Positions 44,583 to 53,670 are shown, numbered from the stretch's first letter. The stretch is 64,000 nt of DNA from Sva-07 sp963743825 (GCA_963743825.1 CAVURC010000009.1:1-64000); one strand, 5' to 3'. Notes: generated by a model from the letters alone, not told the origin. Made by a program: numbers and translations.

Positions 44583-45080
44583 TCAGCCTTCGGAGAGCAG
44601 GGCGTCGACGTCGGCCTCGCCGTCGCGGTATCGCCGCACCAGTTCGGCACTGAGTGCGTCGAGACGGTCGAACCGAGCGCGCCGGTCCGACGACATCTGC
44701 GTCTCGAAATCGGAGATCGCTTCGGTCAGTGCCGCGAGCTCGGCATCGTCGAGCGACTTGAGATGCCCGAGACCACCCTGCGCGCAGATCTCGTCGAGCT
44801 CGACAGCGAGCGGATGGTCGCTGAGATCCTCGGTGGGTCGAGGCGGTCGCGCCGGGCCGCCGGTCAGGTGCTGCGAGAGCACCGTGCGCAAGTCGTCGGT
44901 GGGGTCGGCGTCGGATTCCTCCGCGCGTCGATGTGCTTCGGACTTCACGAGGTCGAGGCGGGCCTGGGCCACCCGGCGCGCGTACGACACGGCATCGTCT
45001 TCGTGCTGCAACTGCTGACGAAGCCCTCGCAGCTCGGACAGGGTGAGCTCCGCTGGATCGGGTGTGTCGATGATGGTCAC
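44583..45080 (-). CDS. rsiG: RsiG-family anti-sigma factor, c-di-GMP-binding type
   Basis: This 165-residue helical protein matches the pattern of RsiG, which with c-di-GMP holds the sigma factor WhiG (SigG) in Streptomyces. The binding motif is E-x3-S-x2-R-x3-Q-x3-D, present twice. Here the first copy is D-x3-S-x2-R-x3-Q-x3-D (within HEDDAVSYARRVAQARLD), with Asp for the first Glu. The second is E-x3-S-x2-R-x3-F-x3-D (within ETQMSSDRRARFDRLD), with Phe for the Gln. A flexible Pro-rich linker lies between the two helices. It overlaps the MoaD-like gene by 4 bases. The target sigma factor is not in the window. Confidence 0.72.
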   Translation of the reverse strand: MTIIDTPDPAELTLSELRGLRQQLQHEDDAVSYARRVAQARLDLVKSEAHRRAEESDADPTDDLRTVLSQHLTGGPARPPRPTEDLSDHPLAVELDEICAQGGLGHLKSLDDAELAALTEAISDFETQMSSDRRARFDRLDALSAELVRRYRDGEADVDALLSEG

Positions 45081-45310
45081 GTACTTCCTCCGGACACGGG
45101 TGGCAGGACCGCCACCTCGTCTGATGGGCCGATCGGGGTGTCGGCGCGGGCGTCGTCGCCGTTCACCCAGATGCTGCAGGTCTTCAACACGACGCCGAAG
45201 CGTGGCCCGTACCGCTGTTCGGCGGCAGTGAGGACCTCGCTCACCGTGGTGCCGTCGAACACGTCGGTACCGGTTCCCGCGGCCTCGCGTGCCGAGGCGA
45301 ACAGACGCAT
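45077..45310 (-). CDS. MoaD/ThiS-family sulfur carrier-like protein
   Basis: This 77-residue ubiquitin-like protein begins MRLFASAREAAG, the usual MoaD opening, and has the fold VLKTCSIWVNGDDARADTPIGPSDEVAVLPPVSGG. Functional MoaD and ThiS end in Gly-Gly, which becomes thiocarboxylated. Here Ser-Thr follow the Gly pair, so it would need trimming or is not a sulfur donor. The two extra codons also form the overlap with the rsiG start (GTGA). A GTG three codons upstream (45319) is an alternative start. No moa or thi genes are nearby. Confidence 0.75.
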   Translation of the reverse strand: MRLFASAREAAGTGTDVFDGTTVSEVLTAAEQRYGPRFGVVLKTCSIWVNGDDARADTPIGPSDEVAVLPPVSGGST

Positions 45311-45381
45311 GGTTGGCACGGTGTCCAATCTACAAGTGTCCCGCGTCCCGGACAGCGTTCCCCGACCAGCGACCGTCCCGG

Positions 45382-46365
45382 TCACGCCGGGACACCACCG
45401 GGCAGGATGCCGGCAATCATGCCGACTGCTGCCACCGTCAGCGTGGCGCCGAGTGCCAGCCGGCGTGTGGACGTCTCCTCCAACCGGCGAGTCGCGCCGT
45501 AGTAGCCCAACTCGGGCTGCGTCAGCGCCCGCAGTGCGACGAAGCCCCATCCGACCAGCCAGGCCGCTGCCGCCATCACCATCACCCGCTCGCCGTGGGC
45601 CATGGCACCGAGGCCGTGCGTCCAACGGTCGCTGAGACCCCGCAGCGACACCACGAGGTTGAGCGCCACCATCGTCGCCAGCGTCGAGGCCCAACGGATC
45701 GGCAGACCCGTGCGCGACGTGCCGTCGCCGAGGCCGGCGCCAACCGACGCCATCGACCATCGCAGACGGGCGCCCGGCCGGATGAGCCCGTCGGACAGCA
45801 GGAAGTGGCCGAGGGTGAGCGCGAGTTGCGACGCCGCCAGGACCGCCATGATCTCGAGCGGAGGCACCTCGAACGGCGACGTGCCCGAGAACAGCACGAC
45901 GACGACCACCACGACGCACAGCATCCGCCGCATCCCCTCGACGGCGACCACCGACCAGGCGACCTGTCGGAGCGACGGTCGGTCGGCGCCGAAGAGTGCG
46001 GCCGGACGCAGCGAGCTGATGCCGTGACGCGCCCACGCCACCTCACCGGTGTCGTCGGCGCCGACCGCCGATCGGACGTCGAGGGCGTCGACGGCGTCGA
46101 GGACGACCGCCAGTGTCTCCGGGAGGGCGGCGTCGGCCCGACGCGTCGCGCGCCGCTGTGCACTGGTCACGCTGGTTGCCGGGGCGTGCCAGAGGGCGAG
46201 GGAAATCACCGACGCGACCGCGAACGCAACCACCTCGAGGACGAGTACGACCATCCCGACGACACCATTCATCGGCGACGACACGCGCCATCCGAGCCAC
46301 ATGAGCCAGGCGACCATGGCCGCGACGACCAGCACCCGCCCGGTCCATCTCACTGCCGTCGTCAC
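45382..46365 (-). CDS. multi-pass membrane protein of unknown function
   Basis: The 327-residue protein has about seven hydrophobic segments: two at the N-terminus (VLVVAAMVAWLMWLGW, VVGMVVLVLEVVAFAVASVISLALW), two or three in the middle (MLCVVVVVVVLFSG, IMAVLAASQLALTLGHFLL) and two at the C-terminus (VMVMAAAAWLVGWGFVALRAL, LGATLTVAAVGMIAGILPGG). The N-terminal part resembles the membrane regions of actinobacterial glycosyltransferase-type proteins, but no catalytic domain is present. GTG 46365 is chosen because it precedes the first helix directly. It is divergent from the gene at 46581 across a long palindrome. Confidence 0.62.
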   Translation of the reverse strand: MTTAVRWTGRVLVVAAMVAWLMWLGWRVSSPMNGVVGMVVLVLEVVAFAVASVISLALWHAPATSVTSAQRRATRRADAALPETLAVVLDAVDALDVRSAVGADDTGEVAWARHGISSLRPAALFGADRPSLRQVAWSVVAVEGMRRMLCVVVVVVVLFSGTSPFEVPPLEIMAVLAASQLALTLGHFLLSDGLIRPGARLRWSMASVGAGLGDGTSRTGLPIRWASTLATMVALNLVVSLRGLSDRWTHGLGAMAHGERVMVMAAAAWLVGWGFVALRALTQPELGYYGATRRLEETSTRRLALGATLTVAAVGMIAGILPGGVPA

Positions 46366-46485
46366 CGTTGGGCCGTTTCGTTCGCCATCGTCGCCATCCC
46401 GACCGCGCCACGTCGACGCGCTCGTTGTTCCTGCTCCATCGGCCCGACGTCCCGGGAACTTGAGATGTCGCGGTTCGCCGCCCGC

Positions 46486-46520
46486 GACGTACACGATGTG
46501 TCAGACACATCGTGTACGTC
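46486..46520. promoter_or_regulatory. perfect 35-base palindrome (17+1+17) between divergent genes
   Basis: The arm GACGTACACGATGTGTC is followed by one A and its exact reverse complement. It lies 120 bases from the start of the minus-strand membrane protein gene (46365) and 60 bases from the plus-strand gene (46581). There is no T-run, and it cannot be a terminator for either, since both genes point away. A two-fold symmetric protein binding site (for example of a TetR-like dimer pair) or a dispersed palindromic repeat are the options. Confidence 0.65.
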
Positions 46521-46580
46521 ACTTCCGTCAGCGGGCCGGGACGCCCGCGCATGTTCGGGGGCGGATAGCCTGCGGCTCCT

Positions 46581-46865
46581 GTGGGAACCGAAAAGCGTGA
46601 ACGTCAGAAGGCCAATCGTGCATACAAGCAGCAGCAGTTGCAGCAGGAGGCGAGCCGTCGCAAGACCTTCCGATTCATCGCCATCGGTGTCGGAGCGGTC
46701 GCTGCTGTGTTCCTGTTCGCTTGGATCGCGAGCAACTTCGTCGGCGACGACGACCCCGCACCGGTCCCGATCGACACGATCGTCACGACGCCGCCCGTCG
46801 ACGTGACCGCCCCGATCGAGACGACCCCGGCCGAGACCACCCCGGCCGACGGATCGCAAGGCTGA
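46581..46865 (+). CDS. small membrane protein preceding a cyclophilin lipoprotein
   Basis: This 94-residue protein has a basic coiled-coil cytoplasmic part (KRERQKANRAYKQQQLQQEASRRKT), one membrane helix (FIAIGVGAVAAVFLFAWIAS) and an external Thr/Pro-rich tail (TIVTTPPVDVTAPIETTP). In other actinobacteria a similar RERQ...RR-plus-helix N-terminus is fused directly to an exported cyclophilin; here it is a separate gene ending 2 bases before the cyclophilin start. It may tether or partner the isomerase. GTG 46581 starts it. Confidence 0.65.
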   Translation: MGTEKRERQKANRAYKQQQLQQEASRRKTFRFIAIGVGAVAAVFLFAWIASNFVGDDDPAPVPIDTIVTTPPVDVTAPIETTPAETTPADGSQG

Positions 46866-46867
46866 CG

Positions 46868-47570
46868 TTGGCCGTTCGCCGAACACTCGTCGGCCTGCTG
46901 GCCGTCGTCGGCCTGCTTGCCGGCGGTTGCGGGAGCGACGATGAAGCCACCGATGAGGCCGCCGCTGAATCCATCGCAAGCCACCGATGAGGCCACCACG
47001 TCCACGACCGAGTCCGCCGACTGTCCGCCCGTCGAGGGCACGGAGACACAGACCCAGCAGTTCGACGCTGCTCCGCCGGACTGCTTGACTCCCGGCGTCA
47101 CCTACGAGGCGATCGTCACGACCAACAAGGGCGAGTTCACGATCACGCTCGACCCGGAGTCGGCCCCGGCCGCCACCAACAACTTCGTGTTCCTGGCGCG
47201 CAACCAGTACTTCGACGACACACCGTGCCACCGGATCATCCCGAACTTCGTCGTGCAGTGCGGCGACCCGACCGGCACGGGTACCGGCGGGCCGGGCTAC
47301 ACCATCGTCGACGAACCACCGGAACCCGGCCAGTACCAGGTCGGCTCGATCGCGATGGCCAAGACCGTCGAGCCCGACAGCGCCGGCAGTCAGTTCTTCA
47401 TCATCACCGGAGCCGATGGCGCCGCACTCCCACCCGAGTACGCGCTGTTCGGTCAGGTGACCGACGGACTCGAGTCGACCGTCGCGGCGATGGCGGCCGC
47501 CGGCACGCCGGGCGAGGGAATCCCGTCCGAACCGATCGACATCCAGTCGATCCGCATCGTCGAATCCTGA
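46868..47570 (+). CDS. cyclophilin-type peptidyl-prolyl isomerase lipoprotein, one frameshift
   Basis: TTG 46868 starts a lipoprotein signal (TLVGLLAVVGLLAGGC, lipobox LAGGC). Near 46980 the frame must shift to continue EATTSTTESADCPPV and the isomerase domain. That domain reads VTYEAIVTTNKGEFTITLDPESAPAATNNFVFLARNQYFDDTPCHRIIPNFVVQCGDPTGTGTGGPGY and SQFFIITGAD, with the active-site pattern of cyclophilin partly changed: the first substrate Arg is in FHRII-like CHRII. It should fold proteins outside the membrane. About 233 residues after correction. It follows the small membrane protein gene directly. Confidence 0.82.
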
Positions 47571-47601
47571 TCCCCCGTCACACGGCGCCGGGTCGTCGGT
47601 G

Positions 47602-47928
47602 TCAGGTGTCGAGGTGTTCGTCGCGTGTGAGTTCGTCGACGTCGTCGACGGCAATGGTCATCCGACGGCGCGATGCACGACTGAGCGCGTGGGCTCCCAC
47701 CGGCGACGAGAGCAACTGCAGTACGACGACGAGCGCCAACGTCGTCGCCGCGAGCAGGGTGCCGATCTGGATCGCGGCGCCGATTGCCACCAGGACGAGT
47801 GCGAGCGTCGGCGCCTTGGCCGCCGCGTGCATGCGTGAGAACAGGTCACCGAATCGCACCACGCCGATCCCGCCGATCATCGCCAGCGCCGATCCGAGCA
47901 CCAGCAGCACGTCGGCGAACGTGTCCAT
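47602..47928 (-). CDS. mrpG: Na+/H+ antiporter subunit MrpG
   Basis: This 108-residue, three-helix membrane subunit is the last gene of the Mrp operon. ALAMIGGIGVVRFGDLFSRMHAAAKAPTLALVLVAIGAAIQIG is the MnhG/PhaG signature, with the conserved F-x-R-M-H-A. An acidic C-terminal tail (DDVDELTRDEHLD) is unconserved. It meets mrpF with a one-base overlap at 47928. The operon exchanges Na+ for several H+ across the inner membrane. Confidence 0.9.
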   Translation of the reverse strand: MDTFADVLLVLGSALAMIGGIGVVRFGDLFSRMHAAAKAPTLALVLVAIGAAIQIGTLLAATTLALVVVLQLLSSPVGAHALSRASRRRMTIAVDDVDELTRDEHLDT

Positions 47929-48182
47929 CAGCTCCCCCTCCGCTCGATGAACCGAGCCAGCGCCGTCGTGCCGACGAACCCGACGAACACCGCGACCAGC
48001 ACGGTCTCGATCGTGATGCCGCCGTTGCTCGATCGAGTCGCGGCGACGATGATGCCGATGACGATCACCGAGAGCAGCCCGTCGAGGCCGACGACCCGAT
48101 CGGGCAGACTCGGACCTCGCAGCAGCCGGTAGGCGAACCCGGCCGCACCGATCGACAGCATGATCAGGGCAACGACGTTCAC
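47928..48182 (-). CDS. mrpF: Na+/H+ antiporter subunit MrpF
   Basis: This 84-residue subunit with three helices has the family signature FAYRLLRGPSLPDRVVGLDGL, found between helix 1 and helix 2 of MrpF/MnhF. GTG 48182 is the start that fits the family length and overlaps the mrpE stop by 4 bases; an in-frame start far upstream would overlap most of mrpE and is rejected. Confidence 0.9.
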   Translation of the reverse strand: MNVVALIMLSIGAAGFAYRLLRGPSLPDRVVGLDGLLSVIVIGIIVAATRSSNGGITIETVLVAVFVGFVGTTALARFIERRGS

Positions 48183-48739
48183 GACGCAGCCCCCGCGCGT
48201 GCCGCCACGATCGCCTCGAGGTCGATCCGTTGCTGCGTCGTTCCGAATGCCCGCACGGCGAGCCGCTCGAGTCGGAGTACGTCGGCGCGCACCGACCCGA
48301 CGTCGTCGAACGCCAGCACGTGGACGTAGATCACCGGAGGAGATCCGTCGTCGGACTCGTGGACGTCGACGGTCAGCGTGCCCGGCGTCAGCGTGACCGC
48401 GTTGGCGACCACCGTGACGATGCCGTCGGAGGCAACATGCATCGGCACCGCAACGATCGCGGTGCGAACGTGGGGACGCGGACTGATGACGATCCAGGCG
48501 ACCTGGAGATTCGACTTCACGAGCTGCACTGCGAAGTAGCCGACGAACACGAGCGCCGACAGCGGATGGAACGACGTCAACTGCATCCCGTGCACGTCGG
48601 CCGGGCGGCCGATCAACACGACGAACAACGCCACCGCGACGCCGGCCACGAGGTTCGCCAGACCGAAGTCGCCCCAGAGAAACGCCCAGACGATCGTGAG
48701 CCAGATGATGAGGGCGGGGAGCCGAACGGTGGCGGTCAC
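48179..48739 (-). CDS. mrpE: Na+/H+ antiporter subunit MrpE
   Basis: The 186-residue subunit has two or three N-terminal helices (LIIWLTIVWAFLWGDFGLANLVAGVAVALFVVL) and a soluble domain with NAVTLTPGTLTVDVHES and YVHVLAFDD, the MnhE pattern. It overlaps mrpD and mrpF by 4 bases each. MrpE is needed for full antiport in characterised systems. Confidence 0.9.
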   Translation of the reverse strand: MTATVRLPALIIWLTIVWAFLWGDFGLANLVAGVAVALFVVLIGRPADVHGMQLTSFHPLSALVFVGYFAVQLVKSNLQVAWIVISPRPHVRTAIVAVPMHVASDGIVTVVANAVTLTPGTLTVDVHESDDGSPPVIYVHVLAFDDVGSVRADVLRLERLAVRAFGTTQQRIDLEAIVAARAGAAS

Positions 48740-50238
48740 CTGCCATCACCTCCCAGCACGGTCTCGATGTACTGCTGTGGTGCGAGCAGATCAGCGGCGG
48801 TGCGCTCCGCGTAGTCGTACAGCGGGCCGGCGAACACCATGAGCGCCACCGACAGCACGACGACTGCCGACGCCGCTGCCGTCATCAGGCGGGGCACTCG
48901 GCTCTGATCCGACGCGATCCATTCGACCATCGCCGGATCCTCCGGCGCACCCCAGAAGACGTTCGACCAGATCCGCACCATCACGTACACCGTCAGCAGG
49001 CTGACGAGCAGACTGACACCGACGATCAACCAGTCGTCCGACTCGATGCCGGCACTGACCAGTGCGAACTTGCCGACGAACCCCGAGAACGGCGGCAACC
49101 CCGCGATGCTCAATGCCGGGAGCGCGAAGAGCACGGCGATCATCGGCGCACTGTGCACCAGGCCACCGACCTTCGACAGCCGGTCGGATCCCGAGCGCCG
49201 CAGGACCAGCCCGGCGACGAGGAACAGGCCGGTCTTCACGATGATGTGGTGCACCACGTAGAAGACGGCGCCGGCCACACCGGCGAGCGTGAACAGGGCG
49301 AGGCCGAAGATCATGTAGCCGATGTGGCTGACGATGTGGAACGACAGCATGCGTCGCAGGTCGTCCTGGGCGAGTGCTCCGAGTACGCCGACGATCATCG
49401 TGAGGCCGGCGAGCACGAGCAGCAGGGTTCCCTGGCGGGCGTCCGGCGGGAACAACAGGGTCTGCGTGCGGATGATCGCGTACACCCCGACCTTGGTGAG
49501 CAGCCCCGCGAAGACCGCGGTGATCGCTCCGGACGCCGTGGGGTAGCTGTCGGGCAGCCAGAAGAACAGCGGGAACAGACCGGCCTTGATACCGAACACG
49601 AGGATCAGCAGCAACGAGAACCCGGTGGCGACGCCGGTCGGCAGCTGCGGCATCCGCTCGGCGAGTTGTGCCATGTTCACGGTGCCCGTGGCCGAGTAGA
49701 TCACCGCCAACGCGGTGACGAAGAACGTCGAGGCGACCAGGCTGATGACGACGTACGACATGCCGGCACGGACCTGATCGGGGCGGCCGCCGAGGGTGAG
49801 CAGGACGTAGCTCGCAACGAGCATCATCTCGAACGCGACGAAGAGGTTGAAGAGGTCACCGGTGATGAAGCTCGCCGACACACCGGCGGCGAGCACGAGG
49901 TACACCGGGTTGAAGGCGGCGTAGCGCGACTCCTCGGCCTGTTGACCGATCGCGTACACGAGCACGGCGAGCAGCATCAGCGACGACACCACGAGCATCA
50001 CCGCCGACAGCCGGTCGACGACGAGGGTGATGCCGAGCGGCACCGGCCAGCCACCGGCCTGCATCACCACCGTGCCCTCGTCGTCGACGCGCACGAACAA
50101 GATGATCGCCACGATCATGTTGCAGGTCAGCGCCGACAGGCTCACGATCCGCTGGATCCACCGCACCGGCGCGGCGATCACGCAGAGCGCCGCGCCGAGC
50201 AGCGGCACGATGATCGGCAGCGCAACGAGTGCGTTCAC
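48736..50238 (-). CDS. mrpD: Na+/H+ antiporter subunit MrpD
   Basis: This 500-residue, 14-helix subunit is homologous to the proton-pumping NuoM/NuoN subunits of complex I. The Glu in helix 5 (FEMMLVASYVLLTLGG), the Lys in FGIKAGLFPLFFWLPDSYPTASGAITAVFAGLLTKVGVYAI (helices 7-8) and HIIVKTGLFLVAGLV match the conserved charge relay. It is flanked by mrpC and mrpE with 4-base overlaps. MrpD and MrpA together are thought to carry the ion paths. Confidence 0.93.
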   Translation of the reverse strand: MNALVALPIIVPLLGAALCVIAAPVRWIQRIVSLSALTCNMIVAIILFVRVDDEGTVVMQAGGWPVPLGITLVVDRLSAVMLVVSSLMLLAVLVYAIGQQAEESRYAAFNPVYLVLAAGVSASFITGDLFNLFVAFEMMLVASYVLLTLGGRPDQVRAGMSYVVISLVASTFFVTALAVIYSATGTVNMAQLAERMPQLPTGVATGFSLLLILVFGIKAGLFPLFFWLPDSYPTASGAITAVFAGLLTKVGVYAIIRTQTLLFPPDARQGTLLLVLAGLTMIVGVLGALAQDDLRRMLSFHIVSHIGYMIFGLALFTLAGVAGAVFYVVHHIIVKTGLFLVAGLVLRRSGSDRLSKVGGLVHSAPMIAVLFALPALSIAGLPPFSGFVGKFALVSAGIESDDWLIVGVSLLVSLLTVYVMVRIWSNVFWGAPEDPAMVEWIASDQSRVPRLMTAAASAVVVLSVALMVFAGPLYDYAERTAADLLAPQQYIETVLGGDGR

Positions 50239-50654
50239 CGCCGACCCTCCTCGGCCGCCTGGTCACGCTCGGCGCGTTCTCCTTCCGCCACGGCCTGATC
50301 GGCCTCACGGCGACGGGCGATCAATCGATCCTCGACGTCGTCTTCCACGACGTCGTCGTGAGTGATCCGCCAACTGCGGTAGCCGAGCGCGAGGAGAAAC
50401 GCCGTGACACCGAACGTGATCACGATCGAGGTGAGCACGAGTGCCTGCGGGAGTGGGTCGCTGAACTCCGACGGGTCGGCCGTCCCGATGATCGGTGACA
50501 CTCCGCCGTCACCACCCGAGGTCAAGAGCAGGATGTTCGCGCCGTGCCCGACGAGACCGACGCCGATGAGGATCCGCGAGAGTCGACGCTGCAGCAGCAT
50601 CCACGTACCGGTTGCGAAGAGGAACGCCGCCGCAAAGGCGAGCAACACGCTCAT
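50235..50654 (-). CDS. mrpC: Na+/H+ antiporter subunit MrpC
   Basis: The 139-residue three-helix NuoK-like subunit has GTWMLLQRRLSRILIGVGLVGHGANILLLTSGG, PLPQALVLTSIVITFGVTAFLLALGYR, both typical of MnhC. A charged C-terminal extension of about 40 residues (EDRLIARRREADQAVAEGER) is longer than usual. It overlaps mrpB and mrpD by 4 bases. Confidence 0.92.
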   Translation of the reverse strand: MSVLLAFAAAFLFATGTWMLLQRRLSRILIGVGLVGHGANILLLTSGGDGGVSPIIGTADPSEFSDPLPQALVLTSIVITFGVTAFLLALGYRSWRITHDDVVEDDVEDRLIARRREADQAVAEGERAERDQAAEEGRR

Positions 50655-51122
50655 GGCTCCGACCGTTCGGCTTCGTCCTCACCGAACGCCTCGAATGCCA
50701 TCAGGATCAGCCCGATGACGATGAGGTCGACGCCGATGTCGAACGACAGCGCGCTCGTCACCTTCACCGTGTCGAACACGGGGAGGTGGAACGTGGCGTC
50801 GCCGTGCTCGAGGATCGATCCGCCGAGCACGACCGGGATGAATGCCGTCGAGCGCCGACATGAGCAGCCCGAGGCCCAGGAACAGATGGGGCGGGAGACG
50901 GAAGGTCGACCGCACGGCCTGCGCGCCACCTGACACGTATCGCAGCGCCAGTGCTCCGCCGACGACGAGCCCGCCGACGAATCCACCGCCGGGCCGGTTG
51001 TGGCCCGCAACGAGGAAGTAGAGACCGAGAACGAGGATCGAGGGGTACAACACCTTCATCGAGGTGTCGAGCAACATCATCCGTCGGCTCCTGGCGTGCG
51101 ACACCGTCGGGATGTCGCTCAT
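50651..51122 (-). CDS. mrpB: Na+/H+ antiporter subunit MrpB, one frameshift
   Basis: The N-terminal frame from ATG 51122 reads LLDTSMKVLYPSILVLGLYFLVAGHNRPGGGFVGGLVVGGALALRYVSGG, the MnhB signature. Near 50848 a one-base change of frame is needed to continue FIPVVLGGSILEHGDATFHLPVFDTVKVTSALSFDIGVDLIVIGLILMAFEAF, which completes the second half of the domain. Corrected length is about 157. As the subunit is required for the antiporter, the break is more likely an error than a mutation. It overlaps mrpA and mrpC by 4 bases each. Confidence 0.88.
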
Positions 51123-53516
51123 CGCGGTGCCTCCGGGAGGGCCGGTTCGCCGGCGGCATCGAGGATCTCCTCGAACACGGGGCCGTCGTCGCCATGTGCG
51201 CCACCGGCGCGCCGACGGCCGGGCCGGGCCAGGCTCACGGCGCCGATCGCGGCCACCAGCAGCACGGTGATCTCACCCATGGTGTCCCAGCCGCGGAAGT
51301 CGACGAGGATCACGTTGACCACGTTGTGGCCCTTTCCCTTGGGCAGCGACTGCTCGACCATGACCTCCGACATCGACGGTTCGTCGACGCTGGAGCGGGC
51401 GTTGCTCGCCGACAGGGCGAAGATGAAGATTCCCACGCCGACGGCCGCGGCGACGGCGATCCGCATCGGCGCGGCGATCGACGGCGCCTGGTGCAGCCAC
51501 GACCGGGGCAGGAATCGCAGCACGAGGACGAACAGCACCGTGCTGAGTGTCTCGATCGAGAACTGGGTGAGCGCGAGATCGGGCGCACCGCGAGCCACGT
51601 ACAGGCCGGCCATCGCGTAGCCGACGGCGCCGAGCATGAGCACTGCGGCGATGCGATGTCGGATGATCGACGCGCCGAGGGCCGACGCGACCATCACCGC
51701 GACGAGCACGACGTACGCCGGTTCCTCGACCCACTGGGGCAGCGGCCCGATCTCGGTGGCGAAGGCTGCGGCGGGAACGAGCGTGACGGTCAGGATGATC
51801 ACACCGATGTAGATCGGCAACGACCCGCTCTGGACGATGCCGGTGACCCTGTTGGCGATCGCCGAGATGCCACGCAGCACGCCGAGGTAGCCCTGCTCGC
51901 CGGAGGGGATCGGACGGATGACATCGCCGGCGCGGCGCTGCACACCCGCTACCCGGACACGGAACACGGTCAGCAGTACACCGCACACGATGATGACGAT
52001 GGAGAGCCCGAGGGCGGTGTTGAACCCGGCGAACAGATGGAGGGCCTTGGGTTCGGAGCCGGGATACAGCGCAGTGGTCGCACCCGCGACGAGATCATCG
52101 AGCAGCCCCGGCACGAGGCCGAACACCACCGTGGCGGTGGTGAGCACGATCGATGGCCCGACGAAGACGGCGCTGGGAGCGTTCGCCGAGCGCGACACGG
52201 CCGGTCGATCGGGGTCGCCGAACGCTCCGAAGACGCCGAGCACGAAACGCGCCGAGTAGGCGAACGTGAGGATCGACGCGAGGACGATCACCACCAGCAC
52301 TGCTGTCGCCCCGGTGAAGTCGCCGTGTTCGAGGTAGCCGTCGAGCGCCTTCTCCTTGGCGATGAAGCCGAACAGCGGGGGAATCCCTGCCATCGACGCG
52401 GCGCTCACGACCGCGACCACCTGCACGAGCCGCCACGAGGAGCCGAAACCGTGCAGTTCGGTGATCTCCCGAGTGCCGGTCTCGTGATCGATCATGCCGA
52501 CCACCATGAAGAGCGCCGCCTTGAACGCGGCGTGGGCGAGGATCAGCACGAGACCGGCTTCGGCGATGTGGTACTCACCGACACCCAGCAACAGCATCAT
52601 GAAGCCGAGCTGGCTGATCGTGCCGTACGCGAGGAGCAACTTCAGATCGGTCTGTCGCAGCGCACGCAACCCACCGATCAGCATCGTCAACCCGCCGATC
52701 GCCATCACCACGAGACGCCAGTTACCCGTCGTCGCGAACATCGGCGCCATGACGTGCGACGAGGTAGACACCGGCCTTGACCATCGTTGCGGAGTGCAGG
52801 TACGCACTCACCGGAGTGGGTGCGACCATCGCCGCCGGCAGCCAGCTGCTGAACGGTGCCTGCGCTGACTTCGTGAACGCCCCGATGAGGACGAGGATGA
52901 TCCCGACGTCGACAGCGCCACCGCTCGGCGGATCGGCGAGCAGCTCGGACATCCGGTAGGTGCCACCGGCCTGACCGATGATGATCAGGCCGGCGAGGAG
53001 CACCAGGCCGCCGGCACCGGTGATGAAGATCGCCTGCATCGACGCCGCACGGGCGCGGGGGTTGGTGTCGTCGTTGCCGATCAGCAGGTACGACGTGACC
53101 GAGGTCAGCTCCCAGAAGATGAACAGTGCGATCAACTGATCCGACAGGACCACCCCGAGCATCGATCCGGCGAACAGCACGAGCACACCTGCGAGTCGCG
53201 CCAGCCCCGGCTTGTCATGGCTGAAGTAGCCGATCGAGTAGATGCAGATCAAGAGGCCGATGCCGGAGATGACCGCCACCATCAGCAGGGCGAAGGCGTC
53301 GAGGCGCAGATCGATGTCGATCCCCAGTTGTGGGATCCATGCGAACGACTCGGTGACGGGCTCGCCGTCGAGCACCCCCGACGCACTCGAGGCCGCCCAC
53401 AGCAGGGTCGCCAGCGGTGCACACGCGGCCACCGCGAACGCCCGCCGACCGAGCATCCGGCCGGCCGCGACGATGCCGATCCCGACGACGAGGTGGAGGA
53501 CGAGGAGGAGGAACAT
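51119..53516 (-). CDS. mrpA: Na+/H+ antiporter subunit MrpA, one frameshift
   Basis: MrpA is the largest subunit, homologous to NuoL with a C-terminal NuoJ-like part. From ATG 53516: FLLLVLHLVVGIGIVAAGRML, then DLRLDAFALLMVAVISGIG, FIFWELTSVTSYLLIG (Glu in the ion relay) and APFSSWLPAAMVAPTPVSAYLHSATMVKAGVYLVAR. Near 52745 the frame shifts; it continues with MFATTGNWRLVVMAIGGLTMLIGG, TDLKLLLAYGTISQLGFM (Lys) and HAAFKAALFMVVG. The NuoJ-like end includes QFSIETLSTVLFVLVLRFLP and FRGWDTMGEITVLLVAAIGA. About 797 residues after correction. It is the first gene of the mrpABCDEFG operon. Confidence 0.9.
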
Positions 53517-53644
53517 CTGCTGTGTCGAGCAAGGCCGATCGACCTCGGGGATCACGAGACGTTAGGTCGATCGGCGGCGCACGGGTGGAATCACCCGGTC
53601 CGACGGGGTGCAAACACCCCGTCCGGCCTCGCTTTTGGGTTGGT

Positions 53645-53656
53645 TACCGGTCGGTA
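53645..53656. promoter_or_regulatory. TACCG-GT-CGGTA dyad upstream of the hydroxyacyl-CoA dehydrogenase gene
   Basis: A perfect 5+2+5 inverted repeat ends 14 bases before ATG 53671. TACCG/CGGTA dyads are typical of sites for TetR-family regulators of acyl-CoA metabolism in actinobacteria. The location between the divergent mrp operon and the dehydrogenase gene would let it control either. No such regulator gene lies in the window. Confidence 0.45.
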
Positions 53657-53670
53657 GCTAACTTGCGCGC

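Noticed and set aside
49153..50298. Long plus-strand frame antisense to mrpD
   Set aside because: It has no start context or motif and is antisense to a subunit with an unbroken charge relay.
50951..52780. 609-codon plus-strand frame opposite mrpA
   Set aside because: It is Arg/His/Asp-rich antisense noise. mrpA domains are plain on the other strand.
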